Positions 1-10,425 of a DNA stretch of 64,000 bases are shown here, piece after piece. Every line of letters starts with the position of its first letter. Position 1 is the stretch's first letter. Under the pieces are notes generated by a model. The model worked only from the letters and a program-made list of their open reading frames with translations. It did no database searches and was not told the origin of the DNA. The stretch covers positions 930,001-994,000 of the forward strand of contig OZ345367.1 in the NCBI GenBank assembly GCA_977006965.1, written 5' to 3'. Both the position numbers and the translations under genes were made by a program. This DNA is from Phymatolithon calcareum. Taxonomy: Eukaryota > Rhodophyta > Florideophyceae > Hapalidiales.

Positions 1-654
1 TATTGGATCCATCTAGCTGCTTTCTGTCACGATAGCATTGACGTCTTCGATTCCCCACACATCCGAGTTAGCATGAAGGAACATCTGCTTCTCGAAATTT
101 GCAGGAATAACGCTTCTTCTTCTGTCATCCAACGCGTAACCAGCGATAGAGAAAAACCTCTCGCACATATTCGACGTCGGTACAATGAATCGCAAGTCCA
201 TGTACTCAGAATCATAGGAAAGAACGCTTTTGCGACGCTTCAATGCGCGCTCGGCTAGCGATAGTCGCGGCATCTTGGGTGCTACCAAACGGTGCTCGCC
301 TGGTACGCAGTTCCCGTTGTACTGTGTTGATTGCCATGGTTTTCATAATCCTAAATGAGGAGTCCGCAGCCGACACGTCATGTGCTATCGATGACAAACA
401 TGTCACTTTACTGTTCAAGAATACCATCGGGCCCAAATAAACAATATAATCGTCGGGCCAAAATGCTGTCATTCTCCCCCAGAAACGTAGACTTAGTCGA
501 GCGTTCTCGAGTAAATAATGCTTTCAAATAAATAAAATAATTGTCGTAACCACGAAGATCTCAATAAATACAATAAATATGCGCGACTCAGGAATAAATT
601 ATTGGAACAATAATTTAAATAATTACAATAGCAATTATTTTTTCCAATGCTTTG
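1..654 (-). mobile_element. hAT DNA transposon, family A, right part (left end outside window)
   Basis: The right end, 642-654, reads TTCCAATGCTTTG, the inverse of the CA-AGCATTGGAA terminus of the complete element at 48598-48924. About 115 bp before the end (538-654) are nearly identical to that element. A hAT dimerisation-domain fragment lies inside on the minus strand. The element sits in the 3' region of a LINE: the LINE resumes at 655 with sequence collinear with the copy near 16013. The likely 8-bp target duplication starts at 655 (CCCTACCA), but its partner is outside the window. Confidence 0.75.
13..288 (-). pseudogene. hAT transposase C-terminal (dimerisation) fragment
   Basis: This 91-residue frame carries the hAT C-terminal signature: PTSNMCERFFSIAG followed by a basic turn, then P.NFEKQMFLHANSDVW. 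In hAT transposases this region mediates dimerisation and closes the catalytic fold. The DDE catalytic part is absent. Upstream sequence on the same strand (to about 472) is open only in another frame, so the copy is internally deleted or frameshifted and cannot encode an active enzyme. Confidence 0.7.
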
Positions 655-1254
655 CCCTACCATGTACTCGGTTGTTTTTGATAGCTCTTCGTAGCAGTTT
701 TCGATATGTTGCTTCTTCTTTCAGTACGGGTCTTCTTCATTCTGCATACTCTCGATGATGTTTTTGCTGAAGAGCAAAATGTCATCTAGTGCCTTCTCAG
801 TTGCCGCTCTGTCTTCTTCCTTGAGTTCATAGGCTGACAATTGCGATCCAGGGTCTCCATGTGCTATCTGACTTTGTTTCCAAATCTATCTGCCATCAGT
901 GTTGTAGACACTTGGGGAAATCTTCCAAAGGCGTACTGAACCGCCAGTTGCCTGTGTTTCCGTTGTGGAAATTTAAGTATTGCAGGGAGTTCTCTTGTCT
1001 TGTCGTACGGAATTTTTCTCTTTCTCTTCGATTCAAGGGTCTCTTCTTCCTTTGTCAGGAATGCTGATCGAAGTGCTTCTGCAGATTGGTTCGCTATTAT
1101 GTGCATCATCGCTTCATCAAAGGGTTTTTATGGTATCCATCGCTGTGATGTCAGTACTTGTGGCTTGAAACTCTTCTGGGTTTCTTCTCTCTGGCGGTTC
1201 CTCCAGAAACTTTCCTTCTTTCGCCATGGTCCTTTTCAACATCTTGAATGCTAG
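655..1254 (-). mobile_element. LINE (non-LTR retrotransposon) family 1, 3' part, 5'-truncated
   Basis: Collinear with 16013-16610 of the LINE at 15901-20112, with many substitutions. It encodes on the minus strand the C-terminal tail of the reverse transcriptase protein (for example NQSAEALRSAFLTKEEE and FGRFPQVSTTLMADRFGNKV). Similarity stops near 1254, as expected for 5' truncation at insertion. The 3' end is displaced leftwards by the hAT element at 1-654, giving a nested arrangement. Confidence 0.75.
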
Positions 1255-2177
1255 TAAGTTATATTGCCCATGTGCAGTATGGCAATATCTCTATCATACA
1301 AATATATCATAAGTCCTCGCGAGGACCAACGTGGCGGTGGCGACGGCGAGGTCTGGTCCTCGCGAAATTACGTCCTCAGAGGGCCTATCGAGGAGAGGAG
1401 CCATTGAGGTTTGTCCATCTCTAGTCCGAACCGACCCGTAATGAAAATGGCTTGGACACATATGACACTTCGTGTGGACGATGAGCATCGCCAAGCACTA
1501 TCATATGATACTCTAGAGAGTCAAACCAACCCCTGCCGGAATCACTTCAGTTTAGCGACGTGTCCAACTGCCGCTACAAATCGCTTTTAATATCGCAAAA
1601 AGATAGAATAGATCGGAGTATATTTAAAACCTCGAAGCAAGCTAACGTCATGGGGAAAACGCAGAATACAGTACAATATGCAGTCTCCTTCGCAACAACT
1701 TGCTACTCCGCTGATATTCATCATTATGGTGTTCCAAGCCATCCGACCTCTTCTTCCACAGTCGTCGGATTCCACCGTTATATTCTCCGGAGCCATATTT
1801 AACATGAATTTGTTTCTAATACCGTACGTTTTCATTTTTAGGCAACGACTGAATTCATTCTTCTCAACCACTGCCACATTGTTTCCGGAGTCACAACTTC
1901 GACTTTTTGAGCTCCTTCAGTCCGCCCGTCCTCACTATCATGCCTTTCTATACTCCTTCTTGCCTTCTTTTTCCATTTCAACCTCAAGTCTTCGTCAAAC
2001 TTAACCTACATCCAGATTTATTGTTTATTGCCGCCAAACACGAACATAATATCACTGCCTGTAATCGTTCTCGACGGCACACCATGTCGTACAACTCCCA
2101 TGCTGTGCTCGGCCACCATGTTGCTCTCCACTGTTGAGGTGGACCATCGCTAGGCACCCACCCTTGTGCTTCATTGC
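1255..2177. other. No gene recognised
   Basis: Open frames here reach about 108 codons but show no recognisable motif or coding character on either strand. A CpG-rich patch with repeated CCTCGCGA words lies near 1315-1365. Nothing else is visible. Confidence 0.5.
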
Positions 2178-2367
2178 ACGGCAAGCAGGCTTGTAACCAA
2201 ACTCATTGAATTGCCAATCTATTGCAATCTGCAATCCCAATCTTGTATTACGATCCTCTCCACGCATTGCAATCCGTATTGCACCACGTTCGGATTGTTA
2301 AATCCGTATTGCAGTGACGTGGACCCGATGTCAGCTAAAAACTAGGTGTGTGCCACGCCATTGCTGA

Positions 2368-2582
2368 TGAGTACGTTCGTCTGGCGTGCTGCCGCAATTA
2401 AAGGCCTTTCGCTACGTACAAGTGGTACATCAGCTGAAAGTTCGATGCGTACAACGCCATTTCTGGACATTCTCTGATGAGTACGTTCGTCCGGCGATCA
2501 GCCGCAATTAAAGGCCCCCGTTACGTACCACTGCTACATCAGATGAAAAGTAGATGCCGTTCTGTGATGAGTACGTTCGTCT
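2368..2582 (+). repeat. Three degenerate tandem units inside hAT family B
   Basis: The word GATGAGTACGTTCGTC starts units near 2368, 2476 and 2563. The first two units also share GCCGCAATTAAAGGCC, a TACGTAC box and TACATCAG. Unit lengths are about 108 and 88 bp, and the third is a stub. The position in the 5' subterminal region suggests transposase-binding repeats, but that is inference. Confidence 0.6.
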
Positions 2583-2683
2583 CACAGTAACACTAACGTC
2601 GCCCATTATCGAAGCCATTAGGTAGAAAAAGAGTTCAAGATATTCGATAGTGTGTTCCACATCATCGCATCTCTAACAACCTC

Positions 2684-3700
2684 ATGACTATGCAACAACC
2701 ATCATCGAAGGACGTAGTCGTCGCCCTGATGTCCTTTGTGCGCAAAGAGACACGCAAATCCATCATATCGGGTGAGCAACATGAGAAACACTATCTCCAG
2801 TACCGTTGCCCGAAGACGTCATGTCCAACTTCTTTAGTTTCATTTCTCGACAAAACAGCCTCAACAACCCATACACCCACCTCAAACGTTGCTACGCCAA
2901 AGGCAAAACTTCTGATCAACAGGAATCGGTGCTCAATCGAATGTATCAGTCAAGTTCCATTTTCACAAACGGGCGCTGTCTAAGTACGACAGAGCGGTGT
3001 GGGGATATCTGTGCTTGATCGTCATGAAAAACCTTCCTTTGTACTACGCAGAAGATGAGGACGTAGACCAATTTTCCCGGTTCTCAGTCCTTCTGTGCCG
3101 GACTATGTTCATTGGGATCATCTTTCAGCTCGTTGGGCTTGTTGAGAAACGCATTACATGCGAGTTGAAAGGCATAATCGGAGCGCTGTTGCATGACGGA
3201 TGGTCCTGTGGCAGTGTGCACTACGTTGGAGCGACTGCTTCATACTGTTCGACTACTACAATTCGCGTCCATTCAAGTGTTTCCGTCCAGCACACTCTAC
3301 GACTTGTCTTGCTGGATCTCTCTCCATCGGGCAAGGTGGATGATGACTCATCGACCAATGAAACGACACGACTTAACGCCGAGGCGCACCTGCACTACTT
3401 CCGAAAAACATTTTGCAATTTTACCGTCGCACTCTGGATAACTGGTGTGTTTGCTTCGTGGCTGATAACACGGCGACCAATCAACGAATTGCACGTTTGA
3501 CTGGCATTCCTGATGTCGGCTGTGTTTGGCTCAGTCGCAGAAGTGGAGCGCCTCTGGAGTGTTGCAAGTATGTGCTAACGTCAAGCAGGCGTAGGATGAC
3601 TCCTCAACTGTTCGAAGCATTTGTTTTCTTGAAAGTTAACTACCGTTTTTGGGACGCTCAACTCGTAAGCGAGGCAATCAACGGAAACGCTCGGATGATG
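2684..3700 (+). pseudogene. hAT transposase, frameshifted and internally deleted
   Basis: Three overlapping frames together carry hAT signatures. The first is a segment reading CLIVMKNLPL, FSRFS, LVEKRI and GALLHDGWS. The second is NWCVCFVADNTATNQRIARL (catalytic-region block) running to GIPDVGC. The third is the C-terminal ERLWSVAS and RRRMTPQLFEAFVFLKVN..FW dimerisation block. The frame changes near 3000, 3410 and 3530. The stretch normally lying between GIPDVGC and ERLWS is missing. The product cannot be functional. Confidence 0.72.
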
Positions 3701-3985
3701 CGAAAGCAAGGCTGCGGGAACACGAAATTAGGGAGGATTTGTCATCAGGTAGCGTCTTGTTCTTTGTCGTAGCTACTGTTCGATCACTGAGCCGTAGTAA
3801 AAGATATATGAGGGATATAGATTGAGATGAGGATTGCCGTGGAATCTTTGATTGCAATATGGATTGCTGCGGAAACTTGGATTGCAGTATGTATTGCTGC
3901 GGAATCTGAGATGTAATCCGTATTGCGGATTGCACTTTGAGCTCCAATCCGTTGAAATAGTATTGTTTACAAGCCTGACGGCAAG

Positions 3986-4771
3986 GGTGAGTATGATACA
4001 TCGTAGTACAGCAGGAGGGCACATTTTTCCCACTGAGGTGCATCTTAAGGGTCTGTGCTATGTTTTCGTGGTTACCCTAACATGCCATATTTCGCAAAAG
4101 AAAGCGTTAGAAGTCGTGTTGGCGAACTTCCATTGTTCAACAGTTTGGCAATCCCTACAGGGTTCTTATGCCACACTCCGCATTTATTCCGTACTTTTCC
4201 TAGTCAGTTTTTTTTTAGTAGTATTTATTAAACGCTCTCAGTAACACTCTTTAGACTGTAAGGGAGATGCGTTTCAGTTGCTACAGCCTTGTAGCATAGT
4301 ATAACATTCATATATGCTTCTTCCGCAATCTTGTATATCGTGGCCCTAGCTGCAAAAACCCACATCGGACGGATGTGGGACAAGCTTAGAGTCCTCTATG
4401 CGCTCAGCGGCGATTCGAGCTCGCAATTCTTATCCTTTTTCCTAGTCAGTGCCGCCGAGGGAAGCCCGGTCAGAACATTTTGCGTGATATCTACAAGTTT
4501 TAGAGAACCTCTGCAGATCGTCCTCCGTCAACGCAATTAACACCATGCCAGTAACATTAAATCAGATTTCAATGGAGGGTAGAGCATAGTTCTTGCGACA
4601 CACGCAAGTTGTCCTTCAAAAGGGTCGTTTGTTGTCCACCGCACCCTCAACGCTCTTCGTTGACTCCATCGGTATTGCAACACTGGTCTCTTATGTTTTC
4701 ATGGCTTACCTTGGCCGAGGTCTACTCTATGCGATTGGCCTACTTATGGAGCTGCGAGCAGGAACACGTCT
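3986..4771. other. No gene recognised
   Basis: One 130-codon frame (3852-4244) starts inside the transposon and has no recognisable motif. Nothing else is supported. Confidence 0.45.
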
Positions 4772-5083
4772 TTAAAACATGGCCTTATACGCCCTTCTAA
4801 TAAGCTTTATCGTACGAGACAGGTCTGCCGAAAATCTCTCCCCGCCACTGCACAGCAATAAGCCCAAACTGATCACGGCATTCGCATGTCCCCTTTCCAA
4901 TCCGTCCGTGTACAGCTGCGCAGCTCGATGAACGTCGACCACTACATCATCACTACATTCCTGCAGCACGTTTGCCAACTTTACCATTGCATGCACAACA
5001 CCGCCCTCTTCCACCGCACGAGAATACAGTTGCAATACTCGCGGACGATTAGCCTGTACGCCTTCCCCGCCTGTTTTCGACAT
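4772..5083 (-). pseudogene. Sel1-repeat protein fragment
   Basis: The 103 residues contain two tandem Sel1-like repeats: RVLQLYSRAVEEGG..HAMVKLANVL and HRAAQLYTDGLERGHANAVI followed by LGLLL. Sel1 repeats are helix pairs that form solenoid scaffolds. There is no N-terminal part: the frame opens inside a repeat and no upstream continuation is visible. It is best read as a truncated relic or a single displaced exon of a longer repeat protein. Confidence 0.65.
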
Positions 5084-5199
5084 TACTGCAAGGTTTTACA
5101 TTGCATTTACTTGTTCGCCTTCATCAATGGCGCATGTGCACAACTCCACCACAAGAATGATAGTACAGTATATTTTTTCAATTGAAATTTATTTCTAAT

Positions 5200-5270
5200 A
5201 AAATTCACTGCGTCCCAGTCTTAAGAATATACGGGAAAAGCTTCTTCAGTTGCTGCCTTCCAGTGTGTAG
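5200..5270 (-). mobile_element. LINE family 1, 3'-end relic
   Basis: CGTCCCAGTCTTAAGAATATACGGG followed by CTTCTTCAGTTGCTGCC parallels the 3' terminus of the family seen at 15915-15975 and 58720-58775. Only about 70 bp remain. Confidence 0.5.
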
Positions 5271-7176
5271 ACCGTGAAAGACAGTACTATACTGTAGTAA
5301 CTAATGTCAAAAATATTTCGCCGGGCTCACAACACTAGATTTCGCATTTTTAAATGCAAAGTAAAAACAATTTATCGGCGGAGCAAGGAAGTACATCGTA
5401 ACGTTGTGTCACGTTTGTTTGGCATCATGGCGCGTGTTTCTTCAGAGTAGACGAAATGAGCTTGTGTGGCGTTTTGCGGGATCATCAGCTCTTTTCACTG
5501 TTTTTTACCCTAACAATCTAAATCTGGCGCTGGTGCCAGCTTTCCAATGGCAAATGCAGTTTATGTTTGCCTCTAAAAGTAAACTTTGGAGAAGCACATT
5601 AGAGCTTGTACAAAAGTGAGATCTATGTTTATTTGCGGCCTCTCTATCGCGCGTCTATTCACTTCACAAGAGTCTACCGAATCGCTCCCTCTTCCAATGC
5701 CTCTGTCGACCTTCGCATGTTTCTGCCTTTCCTTGCTATCCACCTAGACTTTTCATTGCCAGAATAGGAGCCGAAAAAGCGTACGATCCTTGGCCTACTC
5801 TTGGATCTCTGGAGGAAATAAATATTCCGAAATGGGTCGAAAAACGACATCCTTCAAACAGTCGGCAGTCCGGTGGCACAGAGTTTTTAAAAAAGGTTCG
5901 CCGTGTCCTTGCCTCGTCGAACGGGGCATAGAGGATCTCAAATGCCATTATTACGCCATAAATTTTTTGCGGCGTGCGACTCTTGTCATTTTCGTACGAT
6001 AAAACTTCAGAACCTGATAGTTTACATGATGGAAATGGAATGTCGCGGTGCGAAGCTTCATATCCTCTGATTAGTACAGCCATGAGATCGAGAAGGAAGC
6101 TGAAGAAGACGTAGAAGTCGAGAACGAGCACCAAATGATGAAGGAGTGACATATGGATCAGAAGATTGAAACAACACCGTCCAAAAAGGCTCTCCAGTTA
6201 AAATGGAAAAAAGACGAAGAAAGATATCATGGAGAATCCATTCCTCGACTTCGCCAAAGACCTAAGGGGTCCTTAACCTGAAATGAAGCTCTCATAGGAA
6301 CTTATGTGCCCAATGGTTCTTGCGAAGAATTCCACGGAATCCTTCACTTCTGGAAGACAAACTTGGGAGACTTGGAAAATGGTGCGCATTAACTATGTAG
6401 CAAGTGATGCTCAAGCCTACATCGATAAGAGAAGAAGAAAGGAGAGTCGCATTGGCGATTAATATCATCCTCAGCCATACACATTAAGGTGTAGGACGGA
6501 GAGCAAAGCAAGAACAGTAATAATCAAGGTGCCACTTTACCTCCCGTTGCGTAGCTAGCCACATTTAAAATAAACTGCAATACTTGGACTATACACGTGG
6601 GCAATATGACACAATCGATGTTGTCGTAAATCGTAAACAGCATAGAATATATTTGCAGATACTCAGTCCGAGAAGTACCGCTAGTAGACCTGGTTAAAAC
6701 TAGACCTGGCTAAAATTTAATTTAATTTAAAACTAAAGTTCTGGTACTGCGCGAGCGAGCGAGCCCACAATCTCTTATTGCAGAGCCGCACAGTGATCAA
6801 AGCACTCTTATAGGCTAACAGTATCATTCTATTGAGAAAGAAAGCTGTGTTGAATAAACGTTGCAAAGATCGAACCACCGACGCGTTCGCATTAAGTTTT
6901 ACTAGCATCTTTGTAGTCAGATGTGGAAGAATATTTATGACATTTCTCAAAACAGGAATCCCCCAGACTGTCTGGTTGCAGTTTACCAACCTACACCATG
7001 TCACCTCTTTGCTGCCGTTTCACGCACGCCTCAGTCACAATTCTCCACGTGCACCGTCGACCCTTCGTCGGAGAAAGTGATACAGTCTTGGCCGGAAATA
7101 TTTTCACTGTCGGTTTTAACTCTCGCCGTCGCGGTCAATGAACCGACACTTTTTTCTGGAGCTCCCACCCAAGCTT
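5271..7176. other. No gene recognised; possible copia-like remnant 5760-6460
   Basis: On the plus strand between about 5815 and 6020 a stop-broken frame shows GAYRISN and a downstream FSYDKT. This is faintly like the end of a Ty1/copia integrase (SKAYR.Y...V.FDE), but the similarity is too weak to name. The rest, including AT-rich 6700-6740, shows nothing. Confidence 0.25.
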
Positions 7177-7236
7177 GGCTGACACCGGTCGTCTCCGTCG
7201 GCATTCCTGCCTTTTCGTACGTCGCAGCCTATATAA
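7177..7236 (+). promoter_or_regulatory. CRP promoter module with TATA box, upstream of CRP1
   Basis: The module contains GGCTGACACCGG, then CGGCATTCC, then CAGCCTATATAA with the TATA box at 7229-7235. The same ordered boxes occur at 9339-9278 (minus) and, more diverged, upstream of the genes at 24045 and 45960. The transcribed leader would be about 90-100 nt before the ATG at 7354. Confidence 0.65.
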
Positions 7237-7353
7237 CGCACTCGATCTCACTCAGTCTCAAGCTCCTGTTCCACCACACCACGCTCTCAACTCGCCCCAT
7301 CACACCACCGCGATCAAAGCATCTTCCCATCTCGTCCACTAGCACCATTCATC

Positions 7354-7824
7354 ATGATGTCTCCGTTCTCCCCCATCGCCATGGCATTCTTGATCACTAT
7401 CGCGATTATCGTTGGTGCACCGGTTTCGCGCGCTGAGCTCGTTTGCTTCGAGGATCCCGCTCTCAAGGCACTTGTTGCTAGATGCAACAGACGTGCTACG
7501 GAAATGGGTCGCTACTATGACGCATGTGCGTGCTTCGACAAGAAACTGCAGCGTATGGTTGATGCCTTTGACGATGACGATAACGACCATGCTTTGTGTG
7601 CGACGGAAATTTCGATCGTGAACGCCTTGGTTACTTGTGCTCTTCACTCCGATTCGGCGCCCAACACCGCCCGTGTAGAAATGGCTTCCGGCGTCATGCG
7701 TTCAGTGTTTACCAAGATCCCCATCTGCTCCAAGAAATTCCCGTGTTGCTTGTTTGGTGGTGTCAGCCACCGCCGTCTCAAGCTGTGTTTCGATCTTTGG
7801 TGCCAGACCAACTTGGGGTGCTGA
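7354..7824 (+). CDS. Small secreted cysteine-rich protein CRP1
   Basis: A 156-residue protein. Residues 1-28 are a hydrophobic signal peptide (MMSPFSPIAMAFLITIAIIV, then GAPVSRA). The mature chain starts near ELVCFEDPALKALV and has a regular cysteine pattern. It includes a CACF motif, an acidic DDDDND stretch, IVNALVTCAL, and a C-terminal PICSKKFPCC. The start is an ATGATG pair; the first or second ATG could be used. Two close paralogues (23641-24045 minus, 45960-46397) and a divergent one (21823-22260) lie in the window. No known domain is recognised. Secretion is inferred from the signal peptide; function is unknown. Compared with the paralogue at 45960 it has a longer tail ending in Cys. 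Confidence 0.85.
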   Translation: MMSPFSPIAMAFLITIAIIVGAPVSRAELVCFEDPALKALVARCNRRATEMGRYYDACACFDKKLQRMVDAFDDDDNDHALCATEISIVNALVTCALHSDSAPNTARVEMASGVMRSVFTKIPICSKKFPCCLFGGVSHRRLKLCFDLWCQTNLGC

Positions 7825-8394
7825 TTGTTCATGTGCATTCCCCTTCTACAGAAGCGCATGTGTATTGTATTGATTTGCAGTGTGCCGTAGAAGGGACTGA
7901 TACATTTTCTCTTGTTTCTGAGCTCTTTATCCAGTAAAGGAGAGGAGCATCTATTCTCTGATTTTCAATACGTATGCATTATTCCACATATACTTGACCC
8001 AATTTCAGGACGCTACATTCGCACAGGAGATGATAGCTTTGCTACAACCAAAGCTCAGGTCAAGTCATCTCTAAGTTGACTATATCCTGGGGGCCGAACT
8101 TCTTTGTTTCTTTTATTGCAGAAAAACGCTAACTTCGGTTAGTGCCTGGGGATGTTTTGAAATTCGAACAATGTTCTGATGTGGGTTCCAATTTGTCCAC
8201 AGGCATTTCGCCTCGTGGTCCAGCCGCACTACGAGGAAGCGGAACCTGTGCGGCCGGGCAGAACTTCAATCGCTCTGCGTCTCATTGATATAGTACGAAG
8301 GACTGCATTGGACAAGTAAGCTATGATGATGCCATCTTCTCTCACGTCGGGCGAGGGAAACAAATAACTGCCAGGGAGATCTTCATAAACCAAT
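7825..8394. other. 3' flank of CRP1; no gene
   Basis: CCAGTAAAGGAGAGGAGCAT near 7931-7950 recurs after CRP3 (CCAATAAAGGAGAGCAT, 46540-46557), so the duplicated unit includes the 3' untranslated region. Nothing else is recognised. Confidence 0.45.
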
Positions 8395-8545
8395 AGGCCT
8401 TCCGAAGGTCCGCATTTTATGTAGCTTTTGAGCTGCTGTGACATCAATTAGCACTCGTATCTGTACAATCTAATGTAGCCGTAAGGATGTGGAATTTTTC
8501 TAGGACAACTCGAAAAATCGCAATAAAGAAGAAGAACCTATCTGT
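8395..8545 (+). mobile_element. LINE family 2, 3'-end fragment
   Basis: Shares CACTCGTATCTGT, TGTAGCCGTAAGGATG, a short TTCGACAACTC-like stem and the 3' tail AATAAAGAAGAAGAA with the better-defined copies at 9393-10188 and 10426-10824. The 5' limit is unclear. Confidence 0.6.
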
Positions 8546-9164
8546 ACTTCATGAATACGGTCCTGAAAAATCCACTACACCCAGCGACGGCGCCCCGCTT
8601 TCTCAGAGCGCCCTCGTGCTGGTTTCAAGATTGATAACGCGAGAAGTTGCGCTCTACTTCACGTCACATTGAAGAGATTGAATTATATTCGGAAACTATC
8701 ATGGCATAATTGAACCTGACGGTCGAAAGGGATATATTCCTTATGAACTGTTTACTCTGTGTTCGCAAAAGCGTCACGGTATGTCCAGCATCGGCAGGAA
8801 ATACAGTCCCACAGAATTTATGGAATCTAGCATTGGTACATAGCTTAACCCAGCAGGGTACGTGTACCCTTCGCTGATGGGCCCAACATTCTCCCGATAG
8901 GGAGGGCTGAGATCGACAGACTTATGAATTTCAAAAGTAAAATTCTTCATTCATCCCTTTCTTTGTTGTAGATCTCATTTTCTAAGAATACCTTCGTACT
9001 TCAGTTGCGGCAGTACACCACAGTTGGTGTTCAAGAACTGAATGTACATAATTTTCCCGACGAATGGATAAATATACTGCAGCATCGCGCCGCAGCCACT
9101 CAATTTGAAAATTAATAATTCTGACCCCGTGGGAATCATGTTTCCCCGTAAGCAAGCACCCCAT
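8546..9164. other. No gene recognised
   Basis: The sequence downstream (on the minus strand) of the orphan CRP promoter shows frames of at most about 119 codons without signal peptide or cysteine pattern. Confidence 0.5.
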
Positions 9165-9345
9165 GATGTTGTTGCATGAATAAGATCCTTTGCTTCTGGA
9201 GATGCAATCGGGCACGGCTGAGAGGGTGGGTTGTTGCAAAAAGGATAGTTGGGGCTGTGACAGTAAGATTGCAAGGGTTTTATAGGCTGTGATGCACGAA
9301 AAGCGCGGGGAATGCCAAGGAAGACGACAGATTTTAGCCAAAACT
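9165..9345 (-). promoter_or_regulatory. Orphan CRP promoter and 5' leader without a CRP gene
   Basis: Read on the minus strand from 9339, this matches the CRP1 upstream region in order and spacing: GGCT, GTCGTCTTCCTTGGCATTCC, TTTTCGTGCATCACAGCC, then CTATAAAA (TATA at 9285-9278). Farther upstream, GCCGAACACT and CCCACC boxes also match. The leader continues with CCCGATTGCATCTCCAG and AAAGGATCTTATTCATG, similar to the leaders of CRP1 and CRP2. Where the others have ATG-(S/T)PF, this copy reads into unrelated sequence. Confidence 0.6.
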
Positions 9346-9392
9346 GGGCGTGGTGGGCAGTGTTCGGCTCGTGGAACTAGGACAGGAGCTTC

Positions 9393-10188
9393 TTTCTTTC
9401 TTTCTTTCTTTCTTTACTGCGGGATTTCTCGAAGCTGATGGAACAACTCCGCATCCTTACGGCTCTAGTAGACCTTAACAGATACGAGTGGTACTTGATG
9501 TCACAAAAGCTGTCCAAGCTGCACAAGGTGCAGACCATGGTCCAGCTTAACATCCATATCGCTACGCAGCCAATCTTCATTCGCCGTCCTTCAAAGGGAT
9601 GCCCGGGTTGGAAACCATTTAGGACGTTCACGGTAGCTAATCATCTCTCTGCCTTCTTTCATTTCCTTCTGTCTTCTCTCCCAGCTTCCTTGAGCGTTGC
9701 GGCACACCACACAGGGCGGAATCCATGTACTACCATACTACCAGAAGGCGATAGTCTTCTCCCCTGGGGAGGCCGGAGCACAGCTCTTGTCATTTCAAAA
9801 AACCCTGCAATGTAGCGGGGAAAAATTCCTGACTGAACTCTTAGCTCCTTCCTGTGACGCACAGGTGCACGGGTTGCCGGACCGGTTATCATAACCGGCC
9901 TGTATCAAATCCGCTTAAATTCGCAAGATTTCTTGGAAATCCAGCGACGGCGGGGTTGGGTCTGGCATTTCGAGCGTGGCAAGTTCTCGATTTGCCGAGT
10001 CCCAGGCGAGCGCGTTCTCGATAGCGCCCGCCATTTCCAACGGAATTACCGTCAGAAGAATCGCGTTGCGCAGCATTACTGCTGCGGCCACTTGCGCCGG
10101 CGCGGGCACGGGCGCCCGCGCCGGAATCTTGTCCTTTGTCGCTTGTGGTCCGTTCGGTCCGGTCAGGCCCTCTCTCCTTCCTTGTTTC
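9393..10188 (-). mobile_element. LINE family 2, 5'-truncated copy with target duplication
   Basis: Flanked by a perfect 12-bp duplication GACAGGAGCTTC (9381-9392 and 10189-10200). The 3' end (left side) carries an (AAAGA)n-type tail. The 3' half (to about 9815) matches 10426-10824 in inverted orientation. The 5' part (9915-10188) is GC-rich and holds a minus-strand frame of about 90 codons with an Ala/Pro-rich segment ending LDFQEILRI, presumably the tail of a retrotransposon protein. A small hairpin CCGGTTATcATAACCGG lies near 9881-9897. Confidence 0.75.
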
Positions 10189-10425
10189 GACAGGAGCTTC
10201 AAAAGATAGTGTCGATTCACTGGAAGTGACGGCGAGACCAGCTTGGTTCGACAGCGAAATAAATTTTCGGCTGACTCTGTATCTTGTCCACTTTCTTATC
10301 GTGGAACCACCGCGTTTGCTCCTGGTGGAATCGAATCGTATTTCGAGCGATAGGGAGAAAAGAAGGAGTGCTTTCCTAAATACGTAGCAGAAACACTGCC
10401 CTGCCGTAATCTAAGTATAAGTTAA

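Larger units (their letters stand above)
2186..3977 (+). mobile_element. hAT DNA transposon, family B, complete but degenerate
   Basis: The element is bounded by inverted termini beginning CAGGCTTGTAA (2186) and its complement TTACAAGCCTG (ending 3977). It is flanked by a perfect 8-bp duplication ACGGCAAG at 2178-2185 and 3978-3985. An 8-bp duplication and a CA(G) terminus are diagnostic of hAT. Subterminal regions are rich in repeated CAATCC and TATTGCA words at both ends (about 2200-2310 and 3830-3950). The transposase gene lies inside on the plus strand and is broken. Total length is 1792 bp. Confidence 0.88.

Noticed and set aside
2368-2582. Hammerhead-ribozyme-like core CTGATGAG in repeated units
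   Set aside because: The required GAAA segment and flanking stems are not at the right place in any of the units, and the units lie inside a hAT element.
2368-2582. CRISPR-like repeats
   Set aside because: Only three degenerate units with large unequal spacing in a eukaryotic transposon; no array logic.
5736-6152. 138-codon minus-strand frame as a gene
   Set aside because: Hydrophobic start but no domain; the plus strand has equally suggestive, stop-broken retroelement-like words, so neither is supported.
7354-7824. Calling the CRP proteins toxins or antimicrobial peptides
   Set aside because: A signal peptide and cysteines alone do not show activity, and no known toxin or defensin pattern is recognised.
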